The notes below the pieces were generated by a model, which worked only from the letters and a program-made list of their open reading frames with translations, was not told the origin of the DNA and searched no databases. 64,000 nucleotides of DNA from Phallusia mammillata (taxonomy: Eukaryota > Chordata > Ascidiacea > Phlebobranchia > Ascidiidae), in NCBI GenBank assembly GCA_003260075.1, contig QLIY01000252.1, forward strand, positions 118,487-182,486, written 5' to 3'. This document shows positions 12,801-27,200 of this stretch, piece after piece (the stretch's first letter is position 1; every line of letters starts with the position of its first letter). A program made the position numbers and the translations under genes.

Positions 12801-13999
12801 CAGACTGAAAAAACGTTTTAACAGCCTAATGTCGTCCCGTTTGCAGGTGTTGTACCAACGCAGTGATGATGCCAACTCATTTCAGGTTGTTTAAATGCCT
12901 GACGCAATCGAGTCAATAAAATTGGGAAATTTCTTGGAACAGAAGATCCTTTCTAACTTGTTCTTTAAAGATTGAGTTTCTAAATGCACTTATGAATGTA
13001 GACATGCGCAGCATATTTAAAATCATTCATAGGTGAAATAGACTTTGCTGCCTAAAAAAATATAGGGCTATAGGCGAACAATGTCAAGAAACATGGCGAT
13101 CTAAAAACATGGCCACACATCGCTGTTCAGACCCGTAATACCACAACAACATCTGTCCAAACAAACACGTGCTTATGGCAGCAGTAATTCTCACACAAAC
13201 TCAAATCCCAGATCTGGTCCGAGAAAAAAACTCCAGCCTATAACAGGTGTGCACCGTTAAGCACCTGCGTTTTGGTAGATTTTTAAGCCCGACAAGGCTT
13301 TGGGTAAATGTTTACGCTGTCTCGAGTTTCCGGACGACCCTTAGGCCGCATTGCTGTGATTCTGGTATGGTTTGAGATTGCTTAAGGGGCCATGGTGGTC
13401 CAATCTTAGTGGCATGGTGCAATACACATTTAAGTCGTTGTTGGCTTACGTTGTGTTGTAGAAACGTGAAACGTTTTCAATGGACTCAAATTTGAGTCTA
13501 CAAGGAAAGAACTTCGATGTTTTCGTTTCAAACCAAATTAGCACCGAATGCCTCCCAGAGAAGGGCCAGGAAAATAACCCCTTAATGTCAGAAATTCTGC
13601 GTTTTCAGACCTACTAGCGTAATTCCGAAAGAGGGAAACAACTTCGTTGGTAATCTTGCCACAATTCAATCAAGGCAAAGTATGCCGGTAACAATAGGAG
13701 AAAAAAGTAAACAGACCACATTTGACCACGTAAAACTTGTTGCGAACAACGTGTTCAGCTATGCAACCTGCGGTCAAGCAAAAACATAAGCCCTTCAAAT
13801 GTTACCCTCAATGTCCAAGGTTAAATTTGGTCCGGTTAAAAAACAATAAGATATTGTCATAATTCTTCATTTCAAAATACATACGCCAATTCTTACTAAA
13901 TATGTCCATTCTGCCATTGTATCTTTATGAGTGAAAATTAGGATTTTTGGTGTTCTTTGATGAAATTAAACCAACTCACAACAATCGTGCATAGTTTGA

Positions 14000-14290
14000 T
14001 TGACGTTTGTCTAGTTCAAAGCTTTGACATTCCGGTGAGTGGAAGTGCTTAATTGCAGCTGTTTAGAAATCTAGCCGCCCAATGATAAGATTTCTATCAG
14101 CGAATGGGCCTTGACACATCACCTGAACCTGGCGTCCACTCTCACGGAGCTAATGGCCAGTCCGCTTGTGGACAGACGGATATTTGTGTCCGTTACGATT
14201 CGCTGGCGTTCAAGTGACCGCTAAACTGACCAATAAGCGCGTTCTTGACGTGCTGGACAAATGACCAACGCGTCGATTTGACTTACAGAC
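14000..14290. promoter_or_regulatory. Candidate enhancer (motif cluster)
   Basis: Within 290 bases there are an ETS-like CATTCCGG, homeodomain-type TTAATTG, an E-box CAGCTG, a GATA pair (TGATAAGA and an inverted CTATCAG), and CACCTG. Motif density is higher than in the flanks. A piece of this block recurs at 14892-14943 as an assembly duplicate. Function is inferred only. Confidence 0.3.
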
Positions 14291-14891
14291 ATAGATTAAG
14301 CAGCAAAATGGCGCACCCCTAAAAAGTTGACCATACATTTTTAAGCATTATTGTGTCCAAAAAACTTATATATTTGTTAAAATAAATTTCCCAATTAATT
14401 CAGATGTAAGAGTAAAACAGTTGTGTTGTAAAATTTACCATTACTCAAACCAGCGATACCCAAAAGTGGGTATGTTTTTCAGTCCCCACAAAAAAACTTG
14501 GTCTATTTCTATTTACAATTCGATTTGAAAAATAATTAACCTGGGAAGAGGTTTTAACGTATAATATTCGCCGAAGGCGACTAATCCATTGTAGAACAGC
14601 CTATACTGTGTGCGTGAAAATGAAGAGCTTTGGGGAAAAAATGTTGTAACTTTTCGATATCAAGCATTAGACGGAGGAAATTGAGTAAAATCGCTTATAC
14701 TTTAACTAAAGCACGCCTTTGCATGTACATTCTTAGTTAATAAAACAAGGTTTCGATTCACACTGTGCTACAATGCAGGGAGTTTCAAATCAGCTTGCCA
14801 TCAGTCGTTTGTTGACAAACCGTTGGCCGGGCTGACATAATATTTCCCCAGACGTGATGAATGGTTTGTCTGGGCATCAGCGGGGGGGGGG

Positions 14892-14943
14892 CCCAGTTCA
14901 AAGCTTTGACATTCCGGTGAGTGGAAGTGCTTAATTGCAGCTG
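14892..14943 (+). repeat. Misplaced duplicate of 14012-14063
   Basis: The segment from the AGTTCAAAGC motif to GCAGCTG is copied 880 bases downstream, bounded by a 10-G spacer (14882-14891) and a single N at 14944. The sequence after the N repeats DNA at about 15359. This is scaffolding error, not a genomic repeat. Confidence 0.7.
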
Positions 14944-17900
14944 NTATTCCATATTTACATTTTTTCGATGCGAATGAGATTATAACCGTAGAACCAAAAA
15001 TATAAGATTTAAATTTGGTATTGAGCCCGCAGAAAAACAATCTTTTCAGTTGCAAAGTTAAAGGGTTTTAGATCCAACTTGTATCTGAAACAAATACCTT
15101 GTTCACTTTGCAGCCTATTCAGTTCATAATGTATTGTTAGGGGGGGGGGATGTTAGAAAGCCACCAATCTTTCAGCACCGTCTAACGCACTGTTAACTTT
15201 CCAAGCATTGTTACCGGGAATGTAAATGTGAATTTGAGATTGGACGCCGTGATTATAGGAAATGGGCGATTTTCAATTTCTTTATTTGCACCCAAATACG
15301 TGCGTTAAAAATTGCTTTAGGCAAAGGAGTAAAAAATGTCAGTTCATACAACCAACAATATTCCATATTTACATTTTTTCGATGCGAATGGGGGGGGGGG
15401 CGTGCGTTAAAAATTGCTTTAGGCAAAGGAGTAAAAAATGTCCGTTCATACAACCAACAATATTCCATATTTACATTTTTTCGATGCGAATGAGATTATA
15501 ACCGTAGAACCAAAAATATAAGATTTAAATTTGGTATTGAGCCCGCAGAAAAACAATCTTTTCAGTTGCAAAGTTAAAGGGTTTTAGATCCAACTTGTAT
15601 CTGAAACAAATACCTTGTTCACTTTGCAGCCTATTCAGTTCATAATGTATTGTTACACTTTATTCATAGTTACTTTATATATGTTGACATTAAATATGGC
15701 GCTTTAAGCTCATGTCATGCCAAAAGCCCGTCAGTTATGCCAACAAAAAACATTTTACGTTAGACAGCAGACGCTTTATGTACAAAGCCATTTTGTATTT
15801 CAACCAAAGCGCAACACAAAGAGAGGTCTTTAATAACTGAGTATTTGACTTTGCTATGAATTAAGCCCTTGTGTAGCACAATGTTATTGCCTATTTGCGG
15901 ATGGCAATTGTGGTTTGCACATCAGGAAACTTATGTTTAAACAGTGATCTTGACGTTCGGACGATTTGAGGGGTTCGTTGGGTGGTATACCGCACAAAAA
16001 ATGGTAATTGTTTGGTCTTGACAAAAGCTATGATAATAGATTTTTCCAAAATCTAAAATAAAACTGAAACATACCCTAATATTTCCGAAATACCACAAGC
16101 AATATCAAAGACAATGATACCATACAGTCCATTGTATCATCTAAACGTAACATATAAACGTAACGGGATTTCCAAGAAAAAAACTGGTGAAAGCAATACC
16201 GCAAAGCGTTTTGGAAAAAATGTGCCAAAAACGAAGCATGATGTTTGGTCGTTACTTTCGATAGCTCAAAACAGAAAACGGTCTATTGTTAAGCCGATTC
16301 CGAATCTGGAAGTACATGACAAATTTGGGAGCAAGGACAAAGTCAATAGTATTTAGGCAAAGACGCAAAACAGGCCACGGCACGCCTTAAGAACAGCGAT
16401 TCAAAGCAAACCTGAAAAGGCCAACCGCCACGATTTGATCTGTCGCATTTGCGGTTGATCCTGCGACAAGAAAACGGTTTGTTTTGCCATTGAGTGAAAG
16501 AATAATTGGCGGCGGGAATTCGTGTTAATATTTGTTCTGCTAGCGAGAATATCAGCTCTCAATCTGCACAAAACGACGTGAAAAATCGGTGCAATTTATG
16601 CGGAATTTTTCTTGGCGTTTTCTCGGTGTTTCAAAGGCGTTTCGTAGCTCCGATCGTGTTAGCAAAGTTTGAGGTTGGCTTAGATGGATGATTTGATAGC
16701 TAGCATAGGGCAAAGGATTTTGAGATTCAACAAAAAAATCTTTATAGTCACTGATCCTCGTATGTGACTTTCTGTTTGAATCGTGGTTGGAATTTGCGGT
16801 TTCGTCAAACTGGGATTAAAAATGCGGTTTTCCATTTATAGGGATGTGTATTTTCCATAAAAATTCTGTTTAATTTAAGCAAATAAACGAGTTTGCTTTT
16901 ATAATTTTTTTTGGGTATTTATGAATGAATAATCACCACGCCATATTTCGACGTAAGCTTGTACAATGGTGTAAAAATACCGATGTTTTGAAAACATTTG
17001 GCCGAAAGGAGCCGCCAAAAATAGTTGGTACGAATATTTTGTATCTTCAAATACAGACTTTGTTAAGGGACGGACGACTTGGAAACGCAGTGTTGTTGAC
17101 GACAGAGACCCCGAATTCGAAAACAATGCCTTACATATACCCTGTTCTCATTCGAAAATTTGAAACTAAAACGAATCATAGTGGTTAAAACTTAAACAAT
17201 AGTAAGGAACGTTTGTTCACGATCCACCTTGTGTAGTGCTTTATGTAAACAGGGGTAACATCTTAAAATGTGTCAGCGCGAACTGGCATATAGCAGTTAC
17301 GTTACAGTTTTAAGCACACATCATTCAAAATTGCGCCCAATATATTTCCATAGAGAACATGACATGTGTTGTGTCAAGTAACACCCACAAAACCAAGTGG
17401 GGCCAACACAACACCCCCCGAACCCCTAACCAAGTATAAATCACGTACGGCACCATGAAGATAGAGATGTTTGGGGGATAAAACGGTGCCGCAAAAACAA
17501 CAGAAGGCGATCAGGTATCTTCGGTGCGCTGAGATTCATTTGACCTCTGACCCCGATGTTTACGCCTGGGCTCAAGTGTGGAAAGCAGATATGAGGGGGG
17601 GGGGAAAGGGTACCGCAAAAACAACAGAAGGCGATCAGGTGTCTTCGGTGCGCTGAGATTCATTTGACCCCTGACCCCGATGTTTACGCCTGGGCTCAAG
17701 TGTGGAAAGCAGATATGAGGCGAAGTGATAAGAAGCGCAGGTGCAATGCATAACCACTTCAAGTAGGGAACGTTTAATGGCTATCGAGGTTCCGGGCGTG
17801 ATGAGTGGTGGAAGGTTGGATTAAGAGCAACATAAGAAGTGAAGAGGAGTAGATACAAACAACGGGCGCAGAAAACCGAATACCTACGATGTTGATGACG

Positions 17901-18126
17901 TCATAGGGGGGGGGGCTGGACCAATCTTGATAAAAGTTTCACGTCATTGCTTTTTTACCAATAAACGCCTATACAACCTTTGACTGACTTGAAATAATAA
18001 AGCAGCTAGAAACTAATTTAACCTTCATTTAAAATAACATCGTCGTAAACGTGTGTATAATAAGAAATAAAACCTGTATGGAATGCCTGTGATCCAATGT
18101 TGCATGATGGGTTCATTTTAAGTGTA

Positions 18127-18160
<34 letters not shown>

Positions 18161-20392
18161 AAAAACGCATTACACGGGATCTAACATAAAACACAACTTG
18201 ATTCACCATGCCTGGTAGACCTGCACACGTTTTCGAAACATGGCATTCATAAATACCACAAACGTTTCCTTGCAAAGTCAAAGCTCTTACACGTTAGATC
18301 TAAACCAAACTTATTATAGCCCCCTATGTTTTGCATGCAAAAATACAGGGAAACGCTTTAATGTTGACTCAAAAATATATTTTTACGTATGCATATATTT
18401 GTCCTAATATCATGTTGTGAAAAATATCAAATTTGGCGGGTGATTTCATTTCCTGACGTATTATTTATCATGAGTTTACCAAGTCTTATGACAATTTTTA
18501 TCAGCCAAGCTAAACGAAAAGGAATTTGAAGTGGTAACATTTTACTGCGGTATCGCATGCACGTCTAGATTGATTTTTCATTTTGATTTTGTGAGCGCTG
18601 AACCAAAGACCTCCAAAATTGACACCGGCATATTATTACTATCTTCAAAAACCCTCACCTAGAAATTCCAATGCTATAAAACCATCTCAAAATAACGCAA
18701 TAGATGTCACGTTTAATTAAAGTGGATGACGTGAGGTTTTCGTTTAACATCAAACTGAATATCTCCAGACGCCAATACGAAATCAATTTTAACACTAGCT
18801 ATTACGGTTAAGGTCATAACCGATGCTACGCTATAAACCGTATAAAACCAACGCACGCCGTTATAAACGATAGTATTACAATGACTAAGTGGAACATCTG
18901 ACCTCAGGACCAGGGGGGGGGGACAATACGAAATCCATTTTAATACCAGCTATTACGGTTAAGGTCATAACCGATGCTACGCTATAAAACGTATAAAACC
19001 AACGCACGCCGTTAAAAACGATAGTATTACAATGACTAAGTGGAACATCTGACCTCAGGACCACGAAGTTACAATGGTTTCGCAAATATTATGGTACATC
19101 AACGACTCTTAGTGTTACAACGTCAAGGCGTTTACAATTGCATCAAACACCTGGCGTCCTGAATTTTTTGAAAGTCATGTTGGTTTTAATAAAAAGACGC
19201 GTTGTAAATTCATTGAAATCGCTACTGTTATAGCTACACTGTCTCCACGTAATTTTGCAATGTCATTTTCAGTTGAAAATAGAATGTCGCATAACGGCGA
19301 AATTTGAATGTCAAACACGTGATATGAACTATGCGTAGTAAATTGCGTAACCGGTAACCACTAAAAACTATGTTTAGGCGATGAAGACAGCATATATGTA
19401 TTATCAAGGATCGCAAACTCGAAGTCATCCACTGTCTATTCGATAAATAGCATAAAGCATATGTTTGACATAGACAATAAGCATCTTAGGTATTTATTTA
19501 AAACAAAACATTCTTAAAATATACGGTGGATTACTTCGAAGTTTACAGCCTGCTATAAGCACATGATTCGTTAATGTTAACATTCAAATGTAAAAAGCAA
19601 AGAAACAATAAAACTATTTTTTTAGAAATTGCACTAACCTCGATCATAAATGGTTATCTTTAATTTAAAGTATTTAACACAACAAACACCGTTTTTATTA
19701 AATACTCGCAGATATGTTTATATTAGCTGAATCATTTGACTAAATCTATCGTTGCGCATGTCAGTGACGTTTTTAACGACGAACACTGTGCTGCTACCTA
19801 ACGGCATCACGAATTGCTGAAAATAACCGCACAGTGAAAGTAGAGAGCCTTGCAAATGCGTATTGCAAACGATTAGGACAACGGACGTTCAATATCATTA
19901 AACAACGAGTTTTTTTGTCTGAATTAAAAACAGTCAAGTTTGCGTCTAAGCTACATAAGCTTTCTATGCAAATTCAGGTAATTAATGTGACTATCTGACT
20001 GCTTTCCCTGCATAAACTTAAGGTAGGCGTATATAACTACGAAATATAGTATGCACGTACTATAATAAATGATATAAGATAGTTGCAAAAATTAACAAAC
20101 TCGCCTATGCGATTTATCTTTCTATGACCTTTCGATGGCCTTACAATGCAACATCTGAGCAGGACAAACAGTCTAAATTCAAAGCTTATGTGACTAAATA
20201 CTCGTTATTTAATACCTTCAAAGTTTGTCCTTACATCTTGTCTGTCTAAATGCCTGGTTTCAAAAAAACAACAAAAACGTTTTGGAGAAAAAATGCACAA
20301 ATTTTCAAGGATTTAAATGTCTTTAACAGGACTTTGTTAGTTTGTTAAAACCCTCTCCACCATTATCGAAAATCACCGTAACTACCATTAAA

Positions 20393-20911
20393 GTAGGCCT
20401 ACCATACGTCCTCTTTTCGGAGGACATATGTATATGACCTCATTTTTAACAAAAACCAAGTTGTTCTCTAAAGACAAGAAAAAATGCCCAAATGTCCTCC
20501 TTTTCAAAGAATTTTTGATTTACCAACTACATATGTGACAATTATGCCTCTGAAAACGGGGGGGGGGTCCTCATTTTTAACAAAAACCAAGTTGTCCTCT
20601 GAAGACAAGAAAAAATGCCCAAATGTCCTCCTTTTCAATAAATTTTTGATTTACCAACTACATATGTGACAATTATGCCTCTGAAAACTGCCAAAAATTC
20701 ATCTTCAGCTTGTTTTTCAAAGAATACAGGTTGTACATTTTCTGAAAATACGAGCTTATTTTAGTGTTGTGATAAACGTCAAACTTTATCCAAACTATTG
20801 TATACCGTCTAATTTCTGAAGCTTTTGTTTTTTGGGGGGCCTTAAAGTAGTTTTCATGTTCTTTTCAACAATGTGTCCTCCTTTTTGGAGATGGAAATAT
20901 GGTAGGCCTAC
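20393..20911. mobile_element. MITE with long terminal inverted repeats
   Basis: Both ends begin with the palindromic GTAGGCCTAC followed by CCATA and a GTCCTC-rich arm, forming inverted repeats. ATTAAA flanks both sides as a probable target duplication. No transposase is present. The interior carries an assembly duplication around the 10-G spacer at 20558-20567, so the true element is shorter than the interval. Confidence 0.7.
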
Positions 20912-23900
20912 ATTAAAGTTATGCTGAAGAAGTGAATAATTGTATTTGCATCTTGTGCATCAAACAAACACGCATTCCCATTAACAGTTAAAAAATCAAA
21001 AATGAATTGAAATAAGGAAGAAACTAAGCGACAGTGTGGTTCGTTTCGTTTCACTCACCCTACAATTTCGCCCATATTGAGAACTACGAAACAAAGTGCT
21101 TAATTTCTGACATACCTGAGCAATTCCAGACGTTAGGCAACCGTAAGCAAGCCATCAACAACCAAAACAACGCAAGTCAGCGTCAAAACAAAAACTACGA
21201 CAGCCACTCTTCCTGCAGCACTGAAAACTCGCGCGCTTTTTGTTCGTTCGGCGCGTTTCCCCTTATCAGTGACGTCACAATGCCACTAGAGAGGCATGAC
21301 CAAAAGTGCAGGTTTGACACACGAAGGCGTGCAGTTATTTAGCAAACATCTGTGTCTGCAGTAAGCAAATGTGCCTACTGGGTGTTCAGAGAATCAAGAG
21401 AGAAGTTTGTACTAACTGCAATACTGTCCAAAGTAAAGACACGTTGTCAGATAAGTTCTACACTGCTGTGAATATAATTTGTAATCAGTTGCTAAGACAC
21501 ACTTCTGAACAGTGATACTGATAGAGAAGCTTCTTTGAAATGAACTTAAACCTGCAGCCAGGTGAAAATGTGATTTGTGTCACGTAGCTGTAGATTTATT
21601 GTTCGGGACGGTTAAGGAGGTAATTGTTGGACGACTTTATAGTGTTTAACTAAGAGAAGCTTTGTAAGCTCTTGACATTTTTGTGGCCTTCTGTTAACTG
21701 CACCAAAGTAATCAATAAAACCTGAAATCACAAAAGGCATTCAGGCATATAAGCGTTTTAGTAGTAGTTAAACTTGTACTTGAAGCATGGGTTGGTTGGT
21801 AGCTATCTGTTAACATTGCAGGGTTATGTCATTGCATGACATTACATGACTGCAGCCACGCACTACACAAATGACTGATAGAGTTTTGTTTTAGCGGGCA
21901 GGGGCGTTATGTAGCCTGAAATGGCGATGATATACATGTAAACATACATCTTTATGCAGAACATCACGCACACATACATATTTATAGAAACAGCATGTTT
22001 TTAAGTTTCAGCCAAGGGGGGGGGGGACAGCCACGCACTACACAAATGACTGATAGAGTTTTGTTTTAGCGGGCAAGGGCGTTATGTAGTCTGAAATGGC
22101 GATGATATACATGTAAACATACATCTTTATGCAGAACTTCAAACACACATACATATTTATAGAAACAGCATGTTTTTAAGTTTCAGCCAAGGGCCCCATG
22201 ACATTTATTCGCAACTGGCCTTAAGTGCTTAGAGAAAATGTTGCTTAAAATTACTGCCTGTGCTTGTTTAACAGGGCTTGCGGAAGTTGTTGCGAAATTT
22301 GTCGCTGTATTCACAATTCGTAGTGCCATGATGTTTTGTGTACGGCTGTATTGTAGTTAGACTCGTTCAGTAGTCAGAAAAATAAACTGTAAGCATAGAC
22401 TAAATAAAACTGCAATTGCAAGAAGAGCTCTATAAACTTGATAGACTGAAGACTGTTCTTAAATGGCGAAAATGTAGTGGGCTAAATTCTGATGGAAAGC
22501 ATGTTTTAGCCTGTTTAGCCTAATTTAAGATATAGCGCGGGAGTCAGTACGACACCAACACAATAACACTACAACAGCTAACAAATGGCGTGTTGAACAT
22601 TTTTCCCTTTGGTGTCACAAGTCAGAACGTTGCAAGTTTATAAAGCAACAACAGATTGAAGACATGCGCGTTCGATTTTTCAGGGTTGCATAACAAGGGC
22701 AGAGTATAGAGCAGCATCGATCATGGCGGCCACACTGACAGTCGACAAATTTTCTTTTCTCCAGAGTCATTGATTATTACCCGTCAACTCAATGTTAGAC
22801 TTGCTTGGCCATCCATCCATACAGACATTTTTGCTATTTTCGTAGGCTTCTAAAAGATAACGCATATGACATATAGTCGACGCATTCATACAAGATTTGA
22901 ACTGCTGATATTGTGTTTACTTGTCGATAGTGCATTGAAGACGAAAGAAGTTTCACTATGCAGAATTGGATAACACACTTTTATTTTATGTTTCAGTTAG
23001 ATTCGTTTGCTTTTTTATGCCCAAAGTCTTTAGCTAGCGCAAAGGGCCATGAGATTGAATGTTATATGACTGCTGTTTAATATAACACAGGATCCTATCG
23101 GAAGGGCTTATGAATGTTTTCCCATGAGGGATATTGAAATAGCGAAAGATTGATCGTAGAGGAAATTAAAGGTCTTTCATTAGAAAGAAAAATCTATATG
23201 TCTTTAAATTTCAGAAGTTTGGAAACGAAAAGTAGTAGTTTTCTTATAGATATGTATGTTATCATAAACGAGTGTAACTAATTTAGCACTCAAATCATTG
23301 ATAATGGTATGAAAAATTGCCGAAACGTTTGAACAATAAAGCAAGTCCATTTTACGTCCATTTAAGCCCTTATGTCGTGAAACTTATGTCATAATAAAAT
23401 GTGCAATAGTTTACATAATATGTATGTCATTAAAAAGACACTCATAAGTTTTACCCATTAATAACAAAACGCGTTGAAAAAATTAACCGTATGCTAAAGA
23501 CCCAACACAACCTACAGTGCTACTTAATATCCTATTATTTTTCACATCCTGCTAAATCTTCTCTGGATTATTTTAAGTCTTTTGTCGTTACAGGTTATTT
23601 TCCTGTAGCGTATATAGTGTTTTTTTCCGCCCTAATTTTATTGTTTATCGACTGACTTGCATGTAATGTTCGACCGACTGAACATTTTGACGCTTTAGCT
23701 GCAAAATCGTACAATCCTGGGAAGATGATGAACCGTGATTCAGTTTACAGGTGAATTTCAGTTTTATTCCATACTTTCCCAAACATACATATGTTTTTGA
23801 TGAAATTATGGTTATGTTTCTAGCGCAACATCTCAATTTGAGACAGTTTTGGACGTGTTTTGCGCTTGCAGTTTCAACTAAAAATGTCACAACAAATATA

Positions 23901-24230
23901 TTTGCAACCAACTTACAATTTAGTTTAGCACAATTCGACGTCTATAAGTCGTATACTTGTGTCTGCTAGATGGAGAAATAAGTAAAAAAAATGTCCCGTG
24001 ATTGGTGTTAAAAACAGGCAATTTAACTCCAAACACGTTAAGTGTAAAGATTACACTGTGTGCTGGTGCCATCAATGGCTCGTTAAAGCATGTTTCATGT
24101 TATTTTGGTTACTTTGCACTGGCATCGAGTGCGCGAATAGTTGTGCTGGGAAAAAAGTAAGACCCTTAAAATAGTTCTGGAACTATGCAATAAAACGATT
24201 TTAAAAGCAATTTATGTTTTTTTGTTTTAG

Positions 24231-27200
24231 TCGGCGCCGTGCCTTCATGAATCGCACCTGTTCCGGTTACCTTCGGATGTCAGTCGGAGGGTCACGTGAC
24301 AGTATGGAAGAGGATCTGGATGACGCGAGTTCGGATGCGGGATCGATCAGGAGCACGGCGAGCACCCGGAGTTGGAGGAAGAACAGAAATAGGAGGAACA
24401 GAAGGACGCGTCCTCCGATGGAGAGAGCTCAGAGTCTCTTTGGCGACGCTTCGACGGAAAATATACATTTTAATGTGAATCGCCCCAACATTGACCCATT
24501 CACGTTTGGGTTACGAAGGTGTGCGTAATAAGTGAACAAAACAAGTAAAAATGGAGGAAATGAAAATTGGTCTAAGCCGGTGGTTTTTATAACATTGTAT
24601 TACCGTTACCCAAAAAACGACCGGAATAATTTAATTTAACCTTTTTTCATTTAAAAAAAATATCAAGTATGACGTAGCAGAAGAGTGACGTAACAAAAAA
24701 ACGATAAAAATAATCGCACCCTGAAAAATGGCAAAAGACTGAAAGGTTAAGAACCAATGCGGTAAACTATTTTGTGAATACTGTATAGCAGTTTTTTGGC
24801 TGTAGATCAGTGGTTCTCAAACTTTTTAAGCATGCGACACATTAAAAAACTTCAATTTTCTTTTGCGGCACACTTCGCAGGTAAACATAAAAAAACGTTC
24901 AAAGAATGTTATTTTTCAACTTTATTCTGGTGGCTATGGATGTTTTTCTTTACCAATAACAAAAATATGAGCTTGGAAACGTTGTTATGCACACCAGTAT
25001 TTCGTCATGGAATCCTAAAATACGAGGGAATGTTTGCACTTCAAAATAGGAAATATTTCGCGGCACACTTGGAAATCTCTCGCGGCACACAGTTTGAGAA
25101 TCACTGCTGTAGATAATAAAAAAGTGTTCGATGTTTATAGTTGAATACCGGCATCATTTAACTGCTGCTCATGGCTAAAATACAATGCCAAAGCATCAAG
25201 TTACAATCATATGGTTTTCAGTTGTTACAAAAAAATGCATTATTTTTTGCACACAACGTTTATGTTTGCTTTCAACAAAACGCCTTATAATCGAGGCTAG
25301 AAACGTCATTGATTGTTGTCATTTCCTACAGAAGAACCCGTTTCTCGCGTTGTGGTGACATACTTATTTCACATATTTAACATTTTGCACACAACCCGTT
25401 TTGTTTGAAATCGATCAAATTTTATTAACTAATGCTTTTGTAATAGACTGTTGCTGTTATCATTTTCAGTTATACAACTCTTTCAGGTGAAATCTTTCCT
25501 TTTGTTCAACACACACAAAAATTTGTTTTCTGCCTATTTGAGAAAGTTTAACAATATCACATTGTAACTTTCAGGACTCCAGTTACGTCGGCCTCTGACA
25601 TAAGAGGAGTAAACGGGGATAACGAACAGTTTCGAAATCGTAAGTTACGACCAATTGTTGGCTTGTGTGACTGCTTTTGTTATATTGTTCAATTTAACCT
25701 ATTTTAAATACTGTCTAAAGTAGAAAACAAGCTTTTTATTGTTTGTACACCCTTAGAAATGGGGGGGGGGCAGCAATTGTAGTATTTTAGTATTTTATAG
25801 ATTTTTATCCAAATATAATAATTTTTAACTTTTTAAAGTTGAAGCTATTCATAAAACAAACATTTACAGAACTTAAGACTTTTAAGACTGATCTTCACAC
25901 TGGGCAGCTCAATCTGTACATCAAGTTGGAAATTAATCTGGGCTTTTGGGGCGTCGGGGGGGGGGTAAGGCATGTGGCCTTGTACATTTATCAAAGCCTT
26001 TAAGAAGCTTTTTGTTGCTTTTACATCTCTGATAAATTGGTTGCCTGTTTTAAGTGATAAATATGTTGCGTTATTTTAGGTTTTGTAAGCTATATTTATC
26101 GTAGCAGTTGTGAATAAATTAGTGTTTTATGTATTACAAAATGTTTTCATAAATTGAAATACAATAGAAACGCTTTTTTATGCCCCAATTACAATTACAT
26201 CCAAATCATTGGCGCAACATTTGTCACGTGTCTGCATTCATATGTTCACGCTTGATTGGTGTCGCTTAATTGCATTGGGCTCAAGTCGTCCCATCGCTCC
26301 AAGTCAAAAGTAAGCCATCATTGATTTCTTTTGGGGGGGGGGGCAAGGCATGTGGCCTTGTACATTTATCAAAGCATTTAAGAAGTTTTTTGTTGCTTTT
26401 ACATCTCTGATAAATTGGTTGCCTGTTTTACGTGATAAATATGTTGCGTTATTTTAGGTTTTGTAAGCTATATTTATCGGGGGGGGGGGTAAATCATTGG
26501 CGCAACATTTGTCTAGTGTCCGCATTCATATGTTCACGCTTGATTGGTGTCGCTTAATTGCATTGGGCCCAGATCGTCCCATCGCTCCAAGTCAAAAGTA
26601 AGCCATCATTGATTTCTTTTGAGAGTTTGTAAAAAATACAACTCCCTGGTGGGTTGTGAGCAATCCGATATAATGCCCATGGAGCCTTATGTGCACTTGC
26701 TAGCTTTTTAAAAGAAGACTTATTATTGTATCGACCCTTATGTTTTGCCTCCTAAGTTAGATACAGTTTTGGCACGTTGGGTGGTCGTAGTTTATTGTGG
26801 CTCAATGCAGAATGTAAGGTTTTGTGTAGGTCCTAATACTTAGGTTATGGTTTTCCGAATGGTCGTGTTTTATACATGTGGATTAGAAGTTTGGTTGGGG
26901 GGGGGGACTTATGTTTTGCCTCCTAAGTTAGATACAGTTGGTATTTGGCACGTTGGGTGGTCGTAGTTTATTGTGGCTCAATGCAGAATGTGAGGTTTTG
27001 TGTAGGTCCTAAGACTTAGGTTAGGTTTTCCGAATGGTCGTGTTTTATACATGTGGATTAGAAGTTTGGTTATGCCTTGAAAACGATTTTATGACTTTTT
27101 TATGAGAGAATATTTGTTTTATTTGTGAGAGATTGAATTTATGAGCTGATTATGCGAAATGGTTTTTAAAAATAACGTCAGTTTTAAAAACGAGTATATA

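Larger units (their letters stand above)
9841..24230. other. 14-kb gene-poor intergenic region
   Basis: I see no supportable exon. ORFs in this stretch are short, and several lie across spacer-separated duplicate blocks (15270-15640, 17492-17718, 18770-19065, 20440-20690, 21850-22195). It contains one clear MITE (20393-20911), E-box-rich DNA near 12050-12110, and a motif-dense block at 14000-14290. Long non-coding flanks are usual for developmental regulators, so FoxD enhancers may lie here. Confidence 0.55.

Noticed and set aside
15270..15640. Apparent tandem duplication as a biological repeat or CRISPR-like array
   Set aside because: The copies are separated by a 10-G spacer like those elsewhere; this is unmerged contig overlap in a eukaryotic sequence.
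18127..18159. 33-G tract as a G-quadruplex element
   Set aside because: It matches the assembly spacers in purity and strand, and no independent evidence supports a genomic G tract.
21034..21342. 102-codon ORF as first exon of the CaaX gene
   Set aside because: I found no phase-2 donor joining it to 24231 and no recognisable sequence; a trans-spliced start at 24231 is equally likely.
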